From NCBI GenBank assembly GCA_947484275.1, contig CANKOY010000002.1, positions 1 to 64,000 on the forward strand: a stretch of 64,000 nt of DNA. The letters are read 5' to 3'. Below, piece after piece: positions 1 to 10,398 of this stretch. The stretch's first letter is position 1, and every line of letters starts with the position of its first letter. Position numbers and translations under genes: made by a program. Source of the stretch: Planctomycetota bacterium (GTDB lineage: Bacteria; Planctomycetota; UBA1135; GCA-002686595). Below the pieces are notes generated by a model. That model saw only the letters and a program-made list of their open reading frames with translations. It did no database searches and was not told where the DNA came from.

Positions 1-27
1 AATGCGCTGTGGGGTTCTTGTCCCATG

Positions 28-1203
28 TCAGTAGCTCTGATACTCGGGGTGTGCGACCAAGGCGTAGACGATCATCGCGGGCTTGCCTGCGGAATCGCCC
101 AGGGCCGCGACGAACGCGGCAGCTTCCTTTTCCTTGGGCGCGCGGCCCAAGAGCCGGCGGAACTGCTCTTCGACAAACAGTTCGACCTGCAGACCGCGCT
201 TGGAGGCCGGCACGACGGTCTGATCCGAATCGATCAGCAGTCGCGCCATCACCGAACGCAGGGGCTGGGGGTCGGACAATCCGTCCAAGGCGCTGCGCAT
301 GCGGCTGAATTCCTCGATCGAGGGCTCGCGCTGGCACAGGTCGACGATCAGGGAACGCACGAACAAGCGGTTGTCCATGACCTCGCGGCGGCCCAGGCGT
401 GCTCGATAGGCGGAAGACGAGATCCAACCGCGCACGAGCTCGGGAAACACGGCCGCGTCGGCCTGGAATCCGGCGACCCAGGCCGTCAGCTCTGATCGCT
501 CGGGAGCTGCGTGCACGTAGCGACGGTACTCGCGCGCGAGGAACGTCTCGGCGAAAGAGCGCAGCTCGATCGCCGTGCTCACGACGTCGGATTGGCGCGA
601 ACCGGGGCGGCCCAGGAACGTGCCCGGTTTGCCGTCGTAGAGGCCCTTGCCGATCTCCAATTCGCGGCGGTTCTTCTCCACTGCGAGACCCGCGATCTGC
701 TCCATCACAACGGTCACGAACGTATCCGCGCCGGGATTGCGCTGTTCGAAATTCGAGGACAGGGCGATGCGGTGGACGGCGTCGCGGACGCTGAGCGTGC
801 CGGCGGTCAGCTCGTCGGGAATCGTGAGCATGTTCTCGGCCCGCGGCGAGAAGTTGTCCACCAGCAGGAAGTAGTAGAGCTGCTCCTCGTACCACTGCTG
901 CCAGAAGTCGCGCGAAGCCATCAGCGCCGTGGCCAGTCCGACGAGGCCTAACTTCGGCGCGCCGGGAACTGATCCCGGCACGCTGCCGTCGTCAGTGCGC
1001 GGCTCGCCGAGCACGGGGGGGGCCGGAGGTGACGGTGACCAAGGGGACGAAGCGTGGGCCGCGCGCTCCCCATCAAAGGGGGGCCTGCGCAGCAGATCCA
1101 GGTACAGGGTGCGCAATTCAGAGGAAGTCATCGCGCTGCTCGCCGACCCCTGAGCCGCGGGAGCCGTCCCCGATGCCGCCACCTGATCCTCCATCGCCGC
1201 CAT
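28..1203 (-). CDS. DUF1549/DUF4214-like repeat protein (hypothetical)
   Basis: A 391-residue protein with no signal peptide that I can see. It contains repeated short helical motifs of the form 'YLDLLRRPP', 'LIVDLCQREPS' and 'FRRLLGRAPKEKE', at roughly residues 32, 285 and 350. These resemble the 'LLGRxPTxxE' repeats of the DUF1549/DUF4214-type families that are abundant in Planctomycetota. Residues 45-85 are a low-complexity Pro/Ser stretch. The ATG at 1203 is followed by a second ATG three codons later, so the exact start is uncertain. No catalytic motif is visible and the function is unknown. It diverges from the ABC exporter genes to its right. Confidence 0.7.
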   Translation of the reverse strand: MAAMEDQVAASGTAPAAQGSASSAMTSSELRTLYLDLLRRPPFDGERAAHASSPWSPSPPAPPVLGEPRTDDGSVPGSVPGAPKLGLVGLATALMASRDFWQQWYEEQLYYFLLVDNFSPRAENMLTIPDELTAGTLSVRDAVHRIALSSNFEQRNPGADTFVTVVMEQIAGLAVEKNRRELEIGKGLYDGKPGTFLGRPGSRQSDVVSTAIELRSFAETFLAREYRRYVHAAPERSELTAWVAGFQADAAVFPELVRGWISSSAYRARLGRREVMDNRLFVRSLIVDLCQREPSIEEFSRMRSALDGLSDPQPLRSVMARLLIDSDQTVVPASKRGLQVELFVEEQFRRLLGRAPKEKEAAAFVAALGDSAGKPAMIVYALVAHPEYQSY

Positions 1204-1299
1204 CGCGCCCTACTCTACCCGTCTGGTCCGGCCCGGTACCGCGAGTTCGGCTCCTCGACCCTGTTCTCCGGCACCGCGAGCGGGCATCCTCTCTGCCCC

Positions 1300-2215
<916 letters not shown>

Positions 2216-2223
<8 letters not shown>

Positions 2224-3796
2224 GAACAAGACCCTGCTGGTCGCGATGCGCGAGTACTCGGAGAACCTGCGCACAAAGACCTTTTGGCTTGGGATCCTGT
2301 CCTTTCCGGTAATCCTGATCATCATGGCAGTGGTGCCTACGTTCCTGGCCAAGGCCAAGGACGTTCGACGCTATGCGGTGATCGACCCCACTGGATGGCT
2401 GCTGCCCGCGATCGAGGAGCGCGCCCAATATGGTGAGGTTCTCAGCCTGCTGAAGTTCTTGCAGCGCAAGGCCGAGCAGGGCGAGAGTTCGCTCTCCAAG
2501 CTCCCCAAGGCCCTGCGCGAGATGGCGAATGGGCTCGAGAAGAAGACCGCAAAGCAGTTGGAGTCCGATGCGCGCCTGATGACCGCGCTCGGCAAGAGTC
2601 TCGCGAACCTTCAGTTCATGACCAAGCCGGTCAGCGCGTCCAAGAAGGATGAGATCTCAGCGGAAACGACCCAATTCCTGGCCTGGGTCACGTCGCTTTC
2701 GCCCGATGAGGCGCGCAGTCTCAAGGCGGGCGTGAAACGCGAGCGCTACCTGCGCGTGCCGATCGATCCGGGCATTGAGGACCAAGAAGCCTGGGCGCGC
2801 TCGAAGCTGGACAACGGTAGCGACGGGCTGTTCGCCTACTTCGTTCTCGGCCCGACTCCGTTGGAGAACACCGATGGCTTCAAGTACGTCTCGAACAATC
2901 GCACCGACAAGGATCTGAAGACCTGGATCGGCAAGCTGGCCTCCGATGAAATCGGGGCGCGGCGCTTCGCCAAGGAGAACATCGACCGCGACATCGCGCG
3001 CAGGATCCAGGAGCCGATCTACTTCGACGAGAAGCAGGTTGACGAGCAGGGCCTCGAGATGGAGGTCTCGAGCAAGGACGTGTTCCGCCAATGGGCGCCG
3101 CTGGTCTTCGTGTACCTGCTGTGGATTTCGATCTTCACGATCGCGCAGCTGCTCTTGACCAACACGATCGAAGAGAAGTCCAACCGCATCATCGAAGTGT
3201 TGCTGTCGTCGATTTCACCCCTGCAGCTGATGACCGGGAAGATCGTCGGCATCGCGGCGACCGGGTTGACGACGATCCTGTGTTGGGCCGGCTTTTCGCT
3301 GATCGGATTGAAGTGGGCGCCCAAGCTCATGGACCTGCCAATGGACGTCGACCTGACGATCCTGATCAGCGATCCAAATTTCGCGCTGTCGTTCCTGGTC
3401 TATTTCCTGCTGGGATTCCTGTTCTACGCTTCCTTGATGGTGGGACTTGGGGCTGCCTGCAACTCGATCAAGGAGGCGCAGAACCTGATGTCCCCGATCA
3501 TGGCGCTGTTGATGCTGCCGCTCATGGCCATGATCCCCGTCGGACAGGATCCCAACGGCACCCTGGCGCGCGTCCTGTCCTTCATTCCGCCCTTCACGCC
3601 CTTCGTGATGATGAACCGCGCCGCCGGTCCGCCGGCGACCTGGGAGTACGTGGTCACGACGATCTTGCTGGTGATCTCCGTAGGCCTAGCCTTCATGGCC
3701 GCGGCCAAGATCTTCCGCGTCGGCATCCTGATGACAGGCAAGCCGCCGAAAATGGGCGAGATCTTCCGCTGGGTGTTCGCGAAGGAACGCCAGTAG
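2216..3796 (+). CDS. ABC transporter permease (NatB/ABC-2 type)
   Basis: A 526-residue membrane subunit. One membrane segment lies near residues 23-45 (FWLGILSFPVILIIMAVVPT). It is followed by a soluble domain of about 250 residues and a C-terminal block of five or six hydrophobic helices from about residue 300. The 'TNTIEEKSNRIIEVLLSSI' stretch before the helical block is the conserved signature of NatB-like ABC-2 permeases. The start overlaps the ATPase gene by 8 bp, which fits a two-gene exporter operon. The large extracytoplasmic loop is typical of the NatB/YhaP family. The substrate is unknown. Confidence 0.9.
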
Positions 3797-3844
3797 CAGC
3801 GCCCGCGCAGCGTCGTAGCTGATGAGGGAGAGCGGACCCTGGCG

Positions 3845-4537
3845 TCACTTCGACGTACCGCTGGGCGGTTCCGATTCGGCGCGAAATTGTCCGGAGTGCA
3901 TCCAGCTCATGGACTTCCGGTCCGGGGCAGGACGGCGTGGGATCTCGCGCTCCAGCCAGGCGATTTCCTCGAGCAGGTCCCTGGTCGCCGGGTCGGTCGA
4001 GGGGCAAATTTCCAGCATGTGCGTTTCCAGGGAGCCATTTGCCTGCCGTACGGTGCGCCCTGACTCGGGATGCACACACCCAGGGTGAACGGCACGACGC
4101 CAGTTCGGCACCCCCCCCACACAAACGCGGGCGCCGTGTCGCCCAGACGCCAGCTCCAGCTCGAAGCTTGAGTGCAGTTCGTCGAAGCGAGCGCTCTGCG
4201 CCGCGGCAAGTCGTTCTCTGGCTCGCGCGGGCTCCGCGACCAGGTCCTGAAAGGTGAATCCCTCGTATCGGGCCTCGAAGGACTTGCGCAGTCTCAGTTC
4301 GGGACTCTCCACGGGCCGGCGTTGATCGCCGTTGCGCCCCGCGACGCTGGAGGGCATCGGATCGGGGAGCTGGAGTTCCTGCGCGTGAGACCCGCCATCA
4401 GGCTCCGGCACGGCATTACCAACCGCGATCTGGATCTCCGCGGCATCGATCCGCGCGCCGTTTGGGCGCATCAGCGAAACGAAGATTGCCAGGGCGGCGA
4501 GACCGCACACTCCGCACAGAAGGATCATGCGCTTCAT
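3845..4537 (-). CDS. Hypothetical single-pass membrane protein
   Basis: A 230-residue protein, no family recognised. I chose the ATG at 4537 because it is directly followed by a basic residue pair and one hydrophobic segment (MILLCGVCGLAALAIFVSL), a plausible membrane anchor or uncleaved signal; the frame stays open further upstream. The rest is charged, with Glu/Arg-rich helical stretches ('ERLAAAQSARFDELHSSFELE' region) and two Cys in the middle. No clear ribosome binding site. It is convergent with the ABC permease, whose stop is about 50 bp away. Confidence 0.5.
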   Translation of the reverse strand: MKRMILLCGVCGLAALAIFVSLMRPNGARIDAAEIQIAVGNAVPEPDGGSHAQELQLPDPMPSSVAGRNGDQRRPVESPELRLRKSFEARYEGFTFQDLVAEPARARERLAAAQSARFDELHSSFELELASGRHGARVCVGGVPNWRRAVHPGCVHPESGRTVRQANGSLETHMLEICPSTDPATRDLLEEIAWLEREIPRRPAPDRKSMSWMHSGQFRAESEPPSGTSK

Positions 4538-4685
4538 GGTCGGGGTGCAGGCCGAAGCCAAGCCTAACCAGATTGCCGCGGGTGGTGATTCGATTGCGGG
4601 CGAAGCCCACTGGAGATAGCACCGCCCCCGGCCGGCCCCCATGGGACGCGACCAGGGGCGGTGCCCACTGCGATCCCTTCCCGCC

Positions 4686-6050
4686 TCAGTTCAGAAACGG
4701 ATCGACGACTTTACGCAGTTGAGGGCTGCGCAATTTTCCGATGGCGCGCACCTGGATCTGGCGCACGCGCTCCAGGGACACCCCCAGCTTGGCGGCGACC
4801 TCGGCCAGTGTGTGCTCGCGCTCAACGCCAACGCCGAAGCGCAGGGTGATCACGTAGCGCTCGCGGTCAGAGAGCCTCTCGAGCGCTTCGCCGATGCTCT
4901 CTTCCAGGGAGACATCCTCGAGCGCGGTGGTGTAGGGCCCGTCCTCGCTGAGATCTGCCTGCAGCAAGTCCTTGAGACGTCCACTTTCCCCCGAATCATC
5001 GAAGGCCATGTCGATCGAGCGCGACGAGCGCGCCGAGGCCATGGCCGCGACGACAATGCTCTCCGTCAGGTCGGCTTCCTCGGCGATCTTGGCCACGCTG
5101 GCCTTCGAATCCCCAAGGCGACCCTTGGCGTCATTGACGTGCTTGAGCGCCTTTTGCAGGTAGACCGGCACGCGCACCGTGTTCATGAAGTTGTAGAGGT
5201 AGCTGCGGAACGCTTGGTTCAGCCAGTGCACCGCGTAGGTCCGGAACAGCAATCCGCGGCGCCAGTCGAAACCGTCCACGGCGCGAAACAGGGCCGCGGA
5301 TCCTTCCTGGATCAGGTCCGCCTGACTCGCGGTGGTGTGCGAGTAGCGCTCGACGTTAATCAGCGCCAGGTACAGATTGCGCTCGACCATCTCGGTCCGC
5401 AGCGTGTGCAACTCGAGCCAGCGGCGGCACAGATCCGCCGGAAGCCTGCAGTTCGTCGGATATGCGCCCACGAAACCGCCAGTGCCCGAGACATTTCCCT
5501 GGGCCACATCGGCCGCCGTCAGTCCTGCGACCTTCAAGGTGTTCTCGAAGCGGATGCGAGCGAATTCGACGCGTCGCGCCAGGCGCGCCTCGGGCTCGCG
5601 ATCCAGCAGGATCATCGAGTCCACGTCGCGGCGGAATTGCTGAGCCAAGGAAACGCGCGCCCCCGCCTCTTCCGGGCTGATCGGCTTGCGCCAGCTCAGG
5701 GGATCGGTGACCTCCAGCCCCGTGCAGGTGCGATCGAGCTCGCCGGCCAGGGTCAGTGAGCCAGCGACGAAGGTCTCGGGGGCGGTAGCCAGGGCGTCGA
5801 GACGCTCGTCCAGCTCCCAGTGCGAGATGATCTTGGACGACGCCCGCGGATCGAGCTTGCCGACAGCGCGCGGGGCCTGTTCAGCGGTCTCGGTACCGTT
5901 TTGCGCCCTGCGACCGCGGGGCGACTGCGGGCGCGAAGCCGGCGCTGCGCCACCGGTCCGGGACCGTACCCCCGCAGTGAAGGCCTCCGGGCCCGCGGCC
6001 TGGGGGCGCTGAGGCTTCAGATCACCGATTCTTGATTGAGTCCTTCTCAT
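4686..6050 (-). CDS. RNA polymerase sigma factor, sigma-70 family (divergent)
   Basis: A 454-residue sigma-70 family factor. Residues 1-75 are a basic, low-complexity extension. Region 2 lies around residues 220-285, including 'DLIQEGSAALFRAVDGFDW' and 'RTYAVHWLNQAFRSYL', equivalent to regions 2.2-2.4. Region 3 follows, with 'RVPVYLQKALKHV'. The region 4.2 helix-turn-helix is at about 414-440 (TLAEVAAKLGVSLERVRQIQ). Regions 2.3-2.4 differ from housekeeping RpoD, where 'WWIRQAI' is typical; here it is 'HWLNQAF'. About 60 extra residues sit between regions 1.2 and 2.1. It is therefore likely an alternative or lineage-specific factor rather than RpoD itself. It is a single gene flanked by a 370-bp gap. 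Confidence 0.85.
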   Translation of the reverse strand: MRRTQSRIGDLKPQRPQAAGPEAFTAGVRSRTGGAAPASRPQSPRGRRAQNGTETAEQAPRAVGKLDPRASSKIISHWELDERLDALATAPETFVAGSLTLAGELDRTCTGLEVTDPLSWRKPISPEEAGARVSLAQQFRRDVDSMILLDREPEARLARRVEFARIRFENTLKVAGLTAADVAQGNVSGTGGFVGAYPTNCRLPADLCRRWLELHTLRTEMVERNLYLALINVERYSHTTASQADLIQEGSAALFRAVDGFDWRRGLLFRTYAVHWLNQAFRSYLYNFMNTVRVPVYLQKALKHVNDAKGRLGDSKASVAKIAEEADLTESIVVAAMASARSSRSIDMAFDDSGESGRLKDLLQADLSEDGPYTTALEDVSLEESIGEALERLSDRERYVITLRFGVGVEREHTLAEVAAKLGVSLERVRQIQVRAIGKLRSPQLRKVVDPFLN

Positions 6051-6420
6051 GATTCTTACCCTTGCGTGAGAGTACAGATCCCCCGTCGATTCGTGACCAC
6101 TGCTCGCGAAAGCCGGTCCAGGCTGCCCAACCGAACCCTAGATATTCCGTAACCTATTGCAGATAAACAGGTTCCGACACGAATGCTCGGAACTCGTTGC
6201 CCGGAGTTACACCTGCCGATCTGGCACCCTGCCGACTGCCATCACCTACTACGAGCGACAGAACGGCAGCTCCATGACGAGTTGTCTATTCGCACGCGCC
6301 TTACCTTTGGACGCGCCTAAATGTGGCCAGCGCGCAGGGTCCCTCGCGGCCCATGAAACGTCAGCGAGCCGCGTTCTCCTGGGAGAACACGGCTCGCGCG
6401 AGCAGTCGGAGCGTCGGCGA
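6051..6420. other. Intergenic gap between sigma factor and acyl-CoA dehydrogenase
   Basis: 370 bp without a convincing gene. An open frame at 6157-6435 on the plus strand has no recognisable motif, no ribosome binding site and runs into the dehydrogenase gene on the other strand, so I did not call it. The gap should hold the minus-strand promoter of the sigma gene (about 6060-6180) but no clear -35/-10 pair is visible. It also holds a stem-loop at 6364-6397, listed separately. Confidence 0.5.
6364..6397 (-). terminator. Stem-loop terminator candidate after acyl-CoA dehydrogenase
   Basis: An inverted repeat with arms GCGAGCCG+GTTCTC and GAGAAC+CGGCTCGC, broken by a single C/A mismatch, with a 4-nt CTGG loop. 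It lies 23 bp beyond the stop of the minus-strand acyl-CoA dehydrogenase gene. On that strand it is followed by a short T-containing stretch (GTTTC), so it is a plausible but not classic rho-independent terminator. Confidence 0.55.
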
Positions 6421-7677
6421 TCAGGGCTTGGCTGAGCCGGTGGACGCGGTTTTCATCGCGCCGTTTTTGTAGGTCGCCTGGGACTCGTGCGGGATGAAGG
6501 CGGCCAGGTGTTCCAATTCCATGGCCTCGCGGATCATGTGCCGCGCGATGACCACGCGCTGGATCTGATTCGTGCCTTCGTAGATCTGCAGGATCTTCGC
6601 GTCGCGGAAAAACTTGGCGATCGGGTAGTCCTCCATGAAACCGTAGCCGCCGAAGACCTGCACCGCATCGGTCGCCACTTCCATGGCGACGTCCGTGGCG
6701 AAGCACTTGGCCATGGCGGCTTGTTTGCTGACCTTGTTCTTCTGGCCCTGATCGATGGCCCCTGCGGCAGAGTAGACCAGCCAGCGCGCAGCCTCGGTCT
6801 TCATCGCCATGTTGGCCAGCATCTGCTGGACCATCTGGAAGCTCGAGATTGGCGCCCCGAACTGGTTGCGCCGGTTGGCATAAACCACAGCAAGATCCAG
6901 CGCGCCCTGGGCCGCCCCCACCGCCTGGGCCGCCACGCCGGGCCGGGCCAGGTCGAGGGTTTCCATCGCGTGCTTGAAGCCCATGCCGGGCCGCTCGCCG
7001 ATCAAATTCGACTTGGGCACGCGCACGTTGTCGAAGTGGGTTTCCACCACGGGCACGCAGCGGATGCCCATCTTGTCCTCGACCTTCTTGACCGTGAATC
7101 CGGGGGTGCCCTTCTCGACCACGATCGCGCTGATGCGCCGCGACTTCGAGTTCGCATCGGTCACGCAGAAGACGGAGTAGATGTCGGCCACGCCGCCATT
7201 GGTGGTCCACTTCTTCTCGCCACAGATCACGTAGTCGTCGCCGTCTTCCTCGGCCGTGACAGCAAGGCCGCCCGCGTCCGACCCCGCGAATTTCTCCGAC
7301 AGGCAGAAGGCGACGAATTTCTCACCGCGGGCGATTTGTGGTAGCCAGCGCTGCTTTTGCTCCTCGGTGCCGCCGACGAGGATCGGGAACGAGCCCAGGG
7401 CGTTGACCGCGAAGGCCACGCCGAAGCCCGAATCGGCCTTGGCCAATTCCTCGGTGACACAGGCCAGGGCCAGGATCCCCGCTCCGTGGCCGCCGTACTC
7501 CACCGGAATGAAGGTGCGAAACAACCCGGCGTCCGCCACGGCACGCGCGGCTTCCCAGTTGTACTCCTGAAGCCTGTCGTACTTCTTGGCCGCGGGACGG
7601 ACGTACTTGTCCGCAATCTCGCGCGCCTTGGCGGCGAGTTCCTTGGCTAGATCGGAAAAAACGATGTTCTCGCGCAT
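6421..7677 (-). CDS. Acyl-CoA dehydrogenase
   Basis: A 418-residue FAD-dependent acyl-CoA dehydrogenase of fatty-acid or branched-chain acyl-CoA beta-oxidation. It shows the N-terminal helical domain, the FAD-binding 'AFCLSEKFAGSDAGG' segment near 130 (usually A.T(E)P.AGSD) and 'KKWTTNGGVADIY'. The C-terminal signature 'VFGGYGFMEDYPIAKFFRD' precedes 'QIYEGTNQIQRVVIAR', which carries the catalytic Glu region of this family. The ATG at 7677 has a GAAGGG ribosome binding site 5-6 nt upstream; a GTG at 7695 is the alternative. Length fits the family. It appears monocistronic and ends in a stem-loop. The chain-length preference cannot be read. Confidence 0.93.
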   Translation of the reverse strand: MRENIVFSDLAKELAAKAREIADKYVRPAAKKYDRLQEYNWEAARAVADAGLFRTFIPVEYGGHGAGILALACVTEELAKADSGFGVAFAVNALGSFPILVGGTEEQKQRWLPQIARGEKFVAFCLSEKFAGSDAGGLAVTAEEDGDDYVICGEKKWTTNGGVADIYSVFCVTDANSKSRRISAIVVEKGTPGFTVKKVEDKMGIRCVPVVETHFDNVRVPKSNLIGERPGMGFKHAMETLDLARPGVAAQAVGAAQGALDLAVVYANRRNQFGAPISSFQMVQQMLANMAMKTEAARWLVYSAAGAIDQGQKNKVSKQAAMAKCFATDVAMEVATDAVQVFGGYGFMEDYPIAKFFRDAKILQIYEGTNQIQRVVIARHMIREAMELEHLAAFIPHESQATYKNGAMKTASTGSAKP

Positions 7678-7788
7678 GGCCTGCCCTTCTCTCACTCGCG
7701 GACGCCTGGGGAAGCGCGGAGTATAGCGAGACTGGGCCGCTGCGAAGCCGCGCGCCTACGGAACGGCGGCGAGAATGCGCAAATCCAA

Positions 7789-9534
7789 TTAGCGCCGAAC
7801 GGCGTCGGCCTGCTGCCCGAGCGACAGCCCCATCGTCATGCCAAACCGCAGCGTGCCGCCCTCGGCCCCGAGGTAGACGGTCAGGGGGTCTGGGTTGACC
7901 GCGTGCAGGCCGACCGGTCCGGTCCTGTCGGAGGGGCGCGCGGGCTCGGATAGCGCCCGCCAGAGCCGGGCCCACTCCCCACGGTCCTGGGTCAGGCGCG
8001 CCAGATCAAGGCGCAGGACAGCGGCTGAGCGCGCAGAGCCCAAGTGCGCGAGAGCGCTGCGCACATCGGGCGGCGTGAGGTCCTTGCCCTCCTTGGCCCA
8101 AAGGACCGTGCGCCGGAACCACGCCTCGTCATTTCCGATGGCGATCAGTCCATGGACGCCGAAATTCGCGATGCGCACGCGCACGGCTTCGGCGCCGAAC
8201 AGCGAACGCGCCACAGAGTCAAGGCGCGCCTGCACTGCCGGCAAGTCAGCGGCGGGCTCGCCGGTCAACATGCACATCGAGGCCGCGTCGAAGTGCACGA
8301 GCAAGTCCTCGACCTCGACACCGGAGATCGTTGACAGGCTCTTCGACTGGACGACGACGCCCATGCCATTGCGCGAGAAGAGCTCAAAGGTCGCGGCGAG
8401 ATTGCGCGCGAAACCGGGGTCTTCCGCGGCCCGCACATGCAGCGCCACATGGGAGTCACCCTCGCCCAGTGAGACAGACACCGCCCCCAGTGAGCTGAAG
8501 AGGCCCGAGAAACTGTCCAGGACGCGAGAAATTCTCTCGTGCTGCGACTCGGAACTGCCAAGTAGCTCGGCCAGAGTCTGCGCGAACAGCTCAGGAGTGC
8601 AGCCGCCGAGGAAGGCCATGGTGTCCGAAGCCACCAAGGACCGCGCGAAGGGCGCGAGCTCGACGGGATCGGTTGAGGTCCAGGCCGCGAGCGTGCCCGC
8701 GTCGCGCGTTTCCAAGGCCCCGGTGACATCAATGCGATCGGCTTCGACCTCGATCGACAGGTCGAGTTGCTGCCCGAGATCGAGTGCCTGGAGTGCGGAG
8801 GCGGCCAGGGGCTCCAGGAATTCGCTCAGGTTCGAGTCGATCGGCAGGAGCGCCATCAGGTCCGCGAGCCCCGCACCGGCCAGGGCGGTGCGCAGTTCTG
8901 GACCGTAGCGTCGCTCGATGCGGGCCACGTCCGCTCGCATGACGATCGAACGCTCGCATTTGCCGAGGGCCAGTGCCACCGGCTCACGGGGCCGCTGATA
9001 CTGCGGTGAGTTTGAAACCGCCAAGTAGGTTCCGTCGAAGATCGGCTGCGGCATGTGCGGCGCAATCTGCATCGTGCGCTTGTAGGCGACCACGTCCTTG
9101 ATCGGCAGCACGAACGTGACTTCGGGCTCGCGATTGGCCGGGAGCGAAATGGCGATTCCGATCGGCTGATCGCGCCGAATGTGGCGTCCGTCTCCGGGAA
9201 TCTGGCGGTGCAAGAGCCGCCCGAGTTCGTCGATGGAACGGCCAGAACTGGGATTGGATCGCGACAGGCGCGCGAGAAGCGCGTCAAGTCGCGTCAACGT
9301 CTTGAGCTGGACGTAGATCGCCGTGTCGGCCGGGATGAGCTTCGCGATGCGCCCCTGGACATTGGTGGCAGCGCGCTCGCTGGCGTCGTCGACCTCCCCA
9401 GCCTTGTCTTCAGCGAATGACGCCAGACTCGCGCCGGCGGTCGCGCTCGGGATGGCCGGCTCTTCGCTCCCACAGGCGGCAAACCACGGAACAAGGACCA
9501 GCCCGAAGGCCACGAAACTGCGTGCAAGGGACAT
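7789..9534 (-). CDS. Lipoprotein, DUF3352-like (hypothetical)
   Basis: A 581-residue predicted lipoprotein: the signal segment ends in a lipobox 'FAACG' with Cys at about residue 21. The mature part begins with a small acidic linker and then 'LIPADTAIYVQLKTLTRLDALLARL', which resembles the start of DUF3352-type proteins (secreted proteins of unknown role common in Planctomycetota). Two similar halves of mixed alpha/beta character follow. No catalytic residues are apparent. It is probably anchored in the envelope. It lies between the dehydrogenase gene and the methyltransferase gene, all on the minus strand, with gaps of about 110 bp that argue against tight coupling. Confidence 0.65.
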   Translation of the reverse strand: MSLARSFVAFGLVLVPWFAACGSEEPAIPSATAGASLASFAEDKAGEVDDASERAATNVQGRIAKLIPADTAIYVQLKTLTRLDALLARLSRSNPSSGRSIDELGRLLHRQIPGDGRHIRRDQPIGIAISLPANREPEVTFVLPIKDVVAYKRTMQIAPHMPQPIFDGTYLAVSNSPQYQRPREPVALALGKCERSIVMRADVARIERRYGPELRTALAGAGLADLMALLPIDSNLSEFLEPLAASALQALDLGQQLDLSIEVEADRIDVTGALETRDAGTLAAWTSTDPVELAPFARSLVASDTMAFLGGCTPELFAQTLAELLGSSESQHERISRVLDSFSGLFSSLGAVSVSLGEGDSHVALHVRAAEDPGFARNLAATFELFSRNGMGVVVQSKSLSTISGVEVEDLLVHFDAASMCMLTGEPAADLPAVQARLDSVARSLFGAEAVRVRIANFGVHGLIAIGNDEAWFRRTVLWAKEGKDLTPPDVRSALAHLGSARSAAVLRLDLARLTQDRGEWARLWRALSEPARPSDRTGPVGLHAVNPDPLTVYLGAEGGTLRFGMTMGLSLGQQADAVRR

Positions 9535-9646
9535 GCTGAGGGTGAGTTCGGCCGCGTACAGGGGCAGAACTTGAGCCCGCCTTGGATCCTCGCGCCGGGG
9601 CCGCCCCCTCGCAGCCCTGTGGGCCTGTGCCCCGCACCCCCGGCAA

Positions 9647-10384
9647 TCAGCTGCGCGCCGTGATCAGCATCCGCGGCGACTGCGGGCCGAATGGCTCCCC
9701 CGCGAAGCTGCCGTGGACGGTCTCCACCCGCAGCCCGCGCCCGGAAAGGAGGGAGCTGATCTCCGTCTCGGAATACAGGCGCACGTCCTCGCGCCAACGC
9801 CGGATTCCGCCGTCTGCGAATCGCAATTCGACGTCTTTGAGGATCCTCCGCCCACCGTCGGCCAGGGTGCGCGCTTCGCGCACGAGGAAGTCCTGACCTT
9901 CGCGCGAGGACTCCGAGCGCAGGTTGGCGCGCACGTGCGCCGGGTTCATCAAGTCGAGGATCGCAACGCCCCCGGGCCGCAGCACACGCGCGATTTCGGA
10001 GAGCATGCGCGCGTCGCCGAGTTCGCCGAAGTAACCGAAGGACGAGAACAGATTCACGACGCCGTCAAACACGCCGCGGCGGAACGGAAGCGCCGCTGCA
10101 TCGCCGCGCAGAAGCCTGCCCTCGAGCTGCGACGCGTGCTCCAGTTGCCGCGCCTCGCGCAGGAGATCCATGGAGAGGTCCAACCCCACTGCATCGACTC
10201 CCAGTTCGCGAAGCGCCAGGGTGTGCCGGCCGAATCCGCAGCACAGATCGAGCACCCGGCCGGCGAGTCCGCGCTGGGCAAGAAACGCCACTTCGGTGCG
10301 CGCGCTGGCCACATCACGGTGTGCGTACACGCGCCGATAGTCGGAACGGAACGCCTCTTCGTACCAGGGCTCGAGCGAACTCAC
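9647..10384 (-). CDS. Class I SAM-dependent methyltransferase
   Basis: A 245-residue class I methyltransferase. Motif I is 'VLDLCCGFGRHTLAL' near residue 45, motif II has the acidic 'AVGLDLSMDLL', motif III 'GDAAALPF' and motif IV 'FDGVVNLFSSFGYFG'. 'LRPGGVAILDLMNP' matches post-motif IV. This is the UbiE/COQ5-like small-molecule type, and the substrate is unknown. I chose the GTG at 10384, preceded by GGAG about 9 nt upstream. It lies 14 nt after the stop of the lipoprotein gene, and the open frame further upstream would overlap that gene. Confidence 0.85.
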   Translation of the reverse strand: MSSLEPWYEEAFRSDYRRVYAHRDVASARTEVAFLAQRGLAGRVLDLCCGFGRHTLALRELGVDAVGLDLSMDLLREARQLEHASQLEGRLLRGDAAALPFRRGVFDGVVNLFSSFGYFGELGDARMLSEIARVLRPGGVAILDLMNPAHVRANLRSESSREGQDFLVREARTLADGGRRILKDVELRFADGGIRRWREDVRLYSETEISSLLSGRGLRVETVHGSFAGEPFGPQSPRMLITARS

Positions 10385-10398
10385 GAGCCGCGCTCCGC

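Noticed and set aside
6157-6435. 92-codon open frame upstream of the sigma factor
   Set aside because: No ribosome binding site, no motif, low hydrophobicity pattern, and it overlaps the acyl-CoA dehydrogenase end on the other strand.
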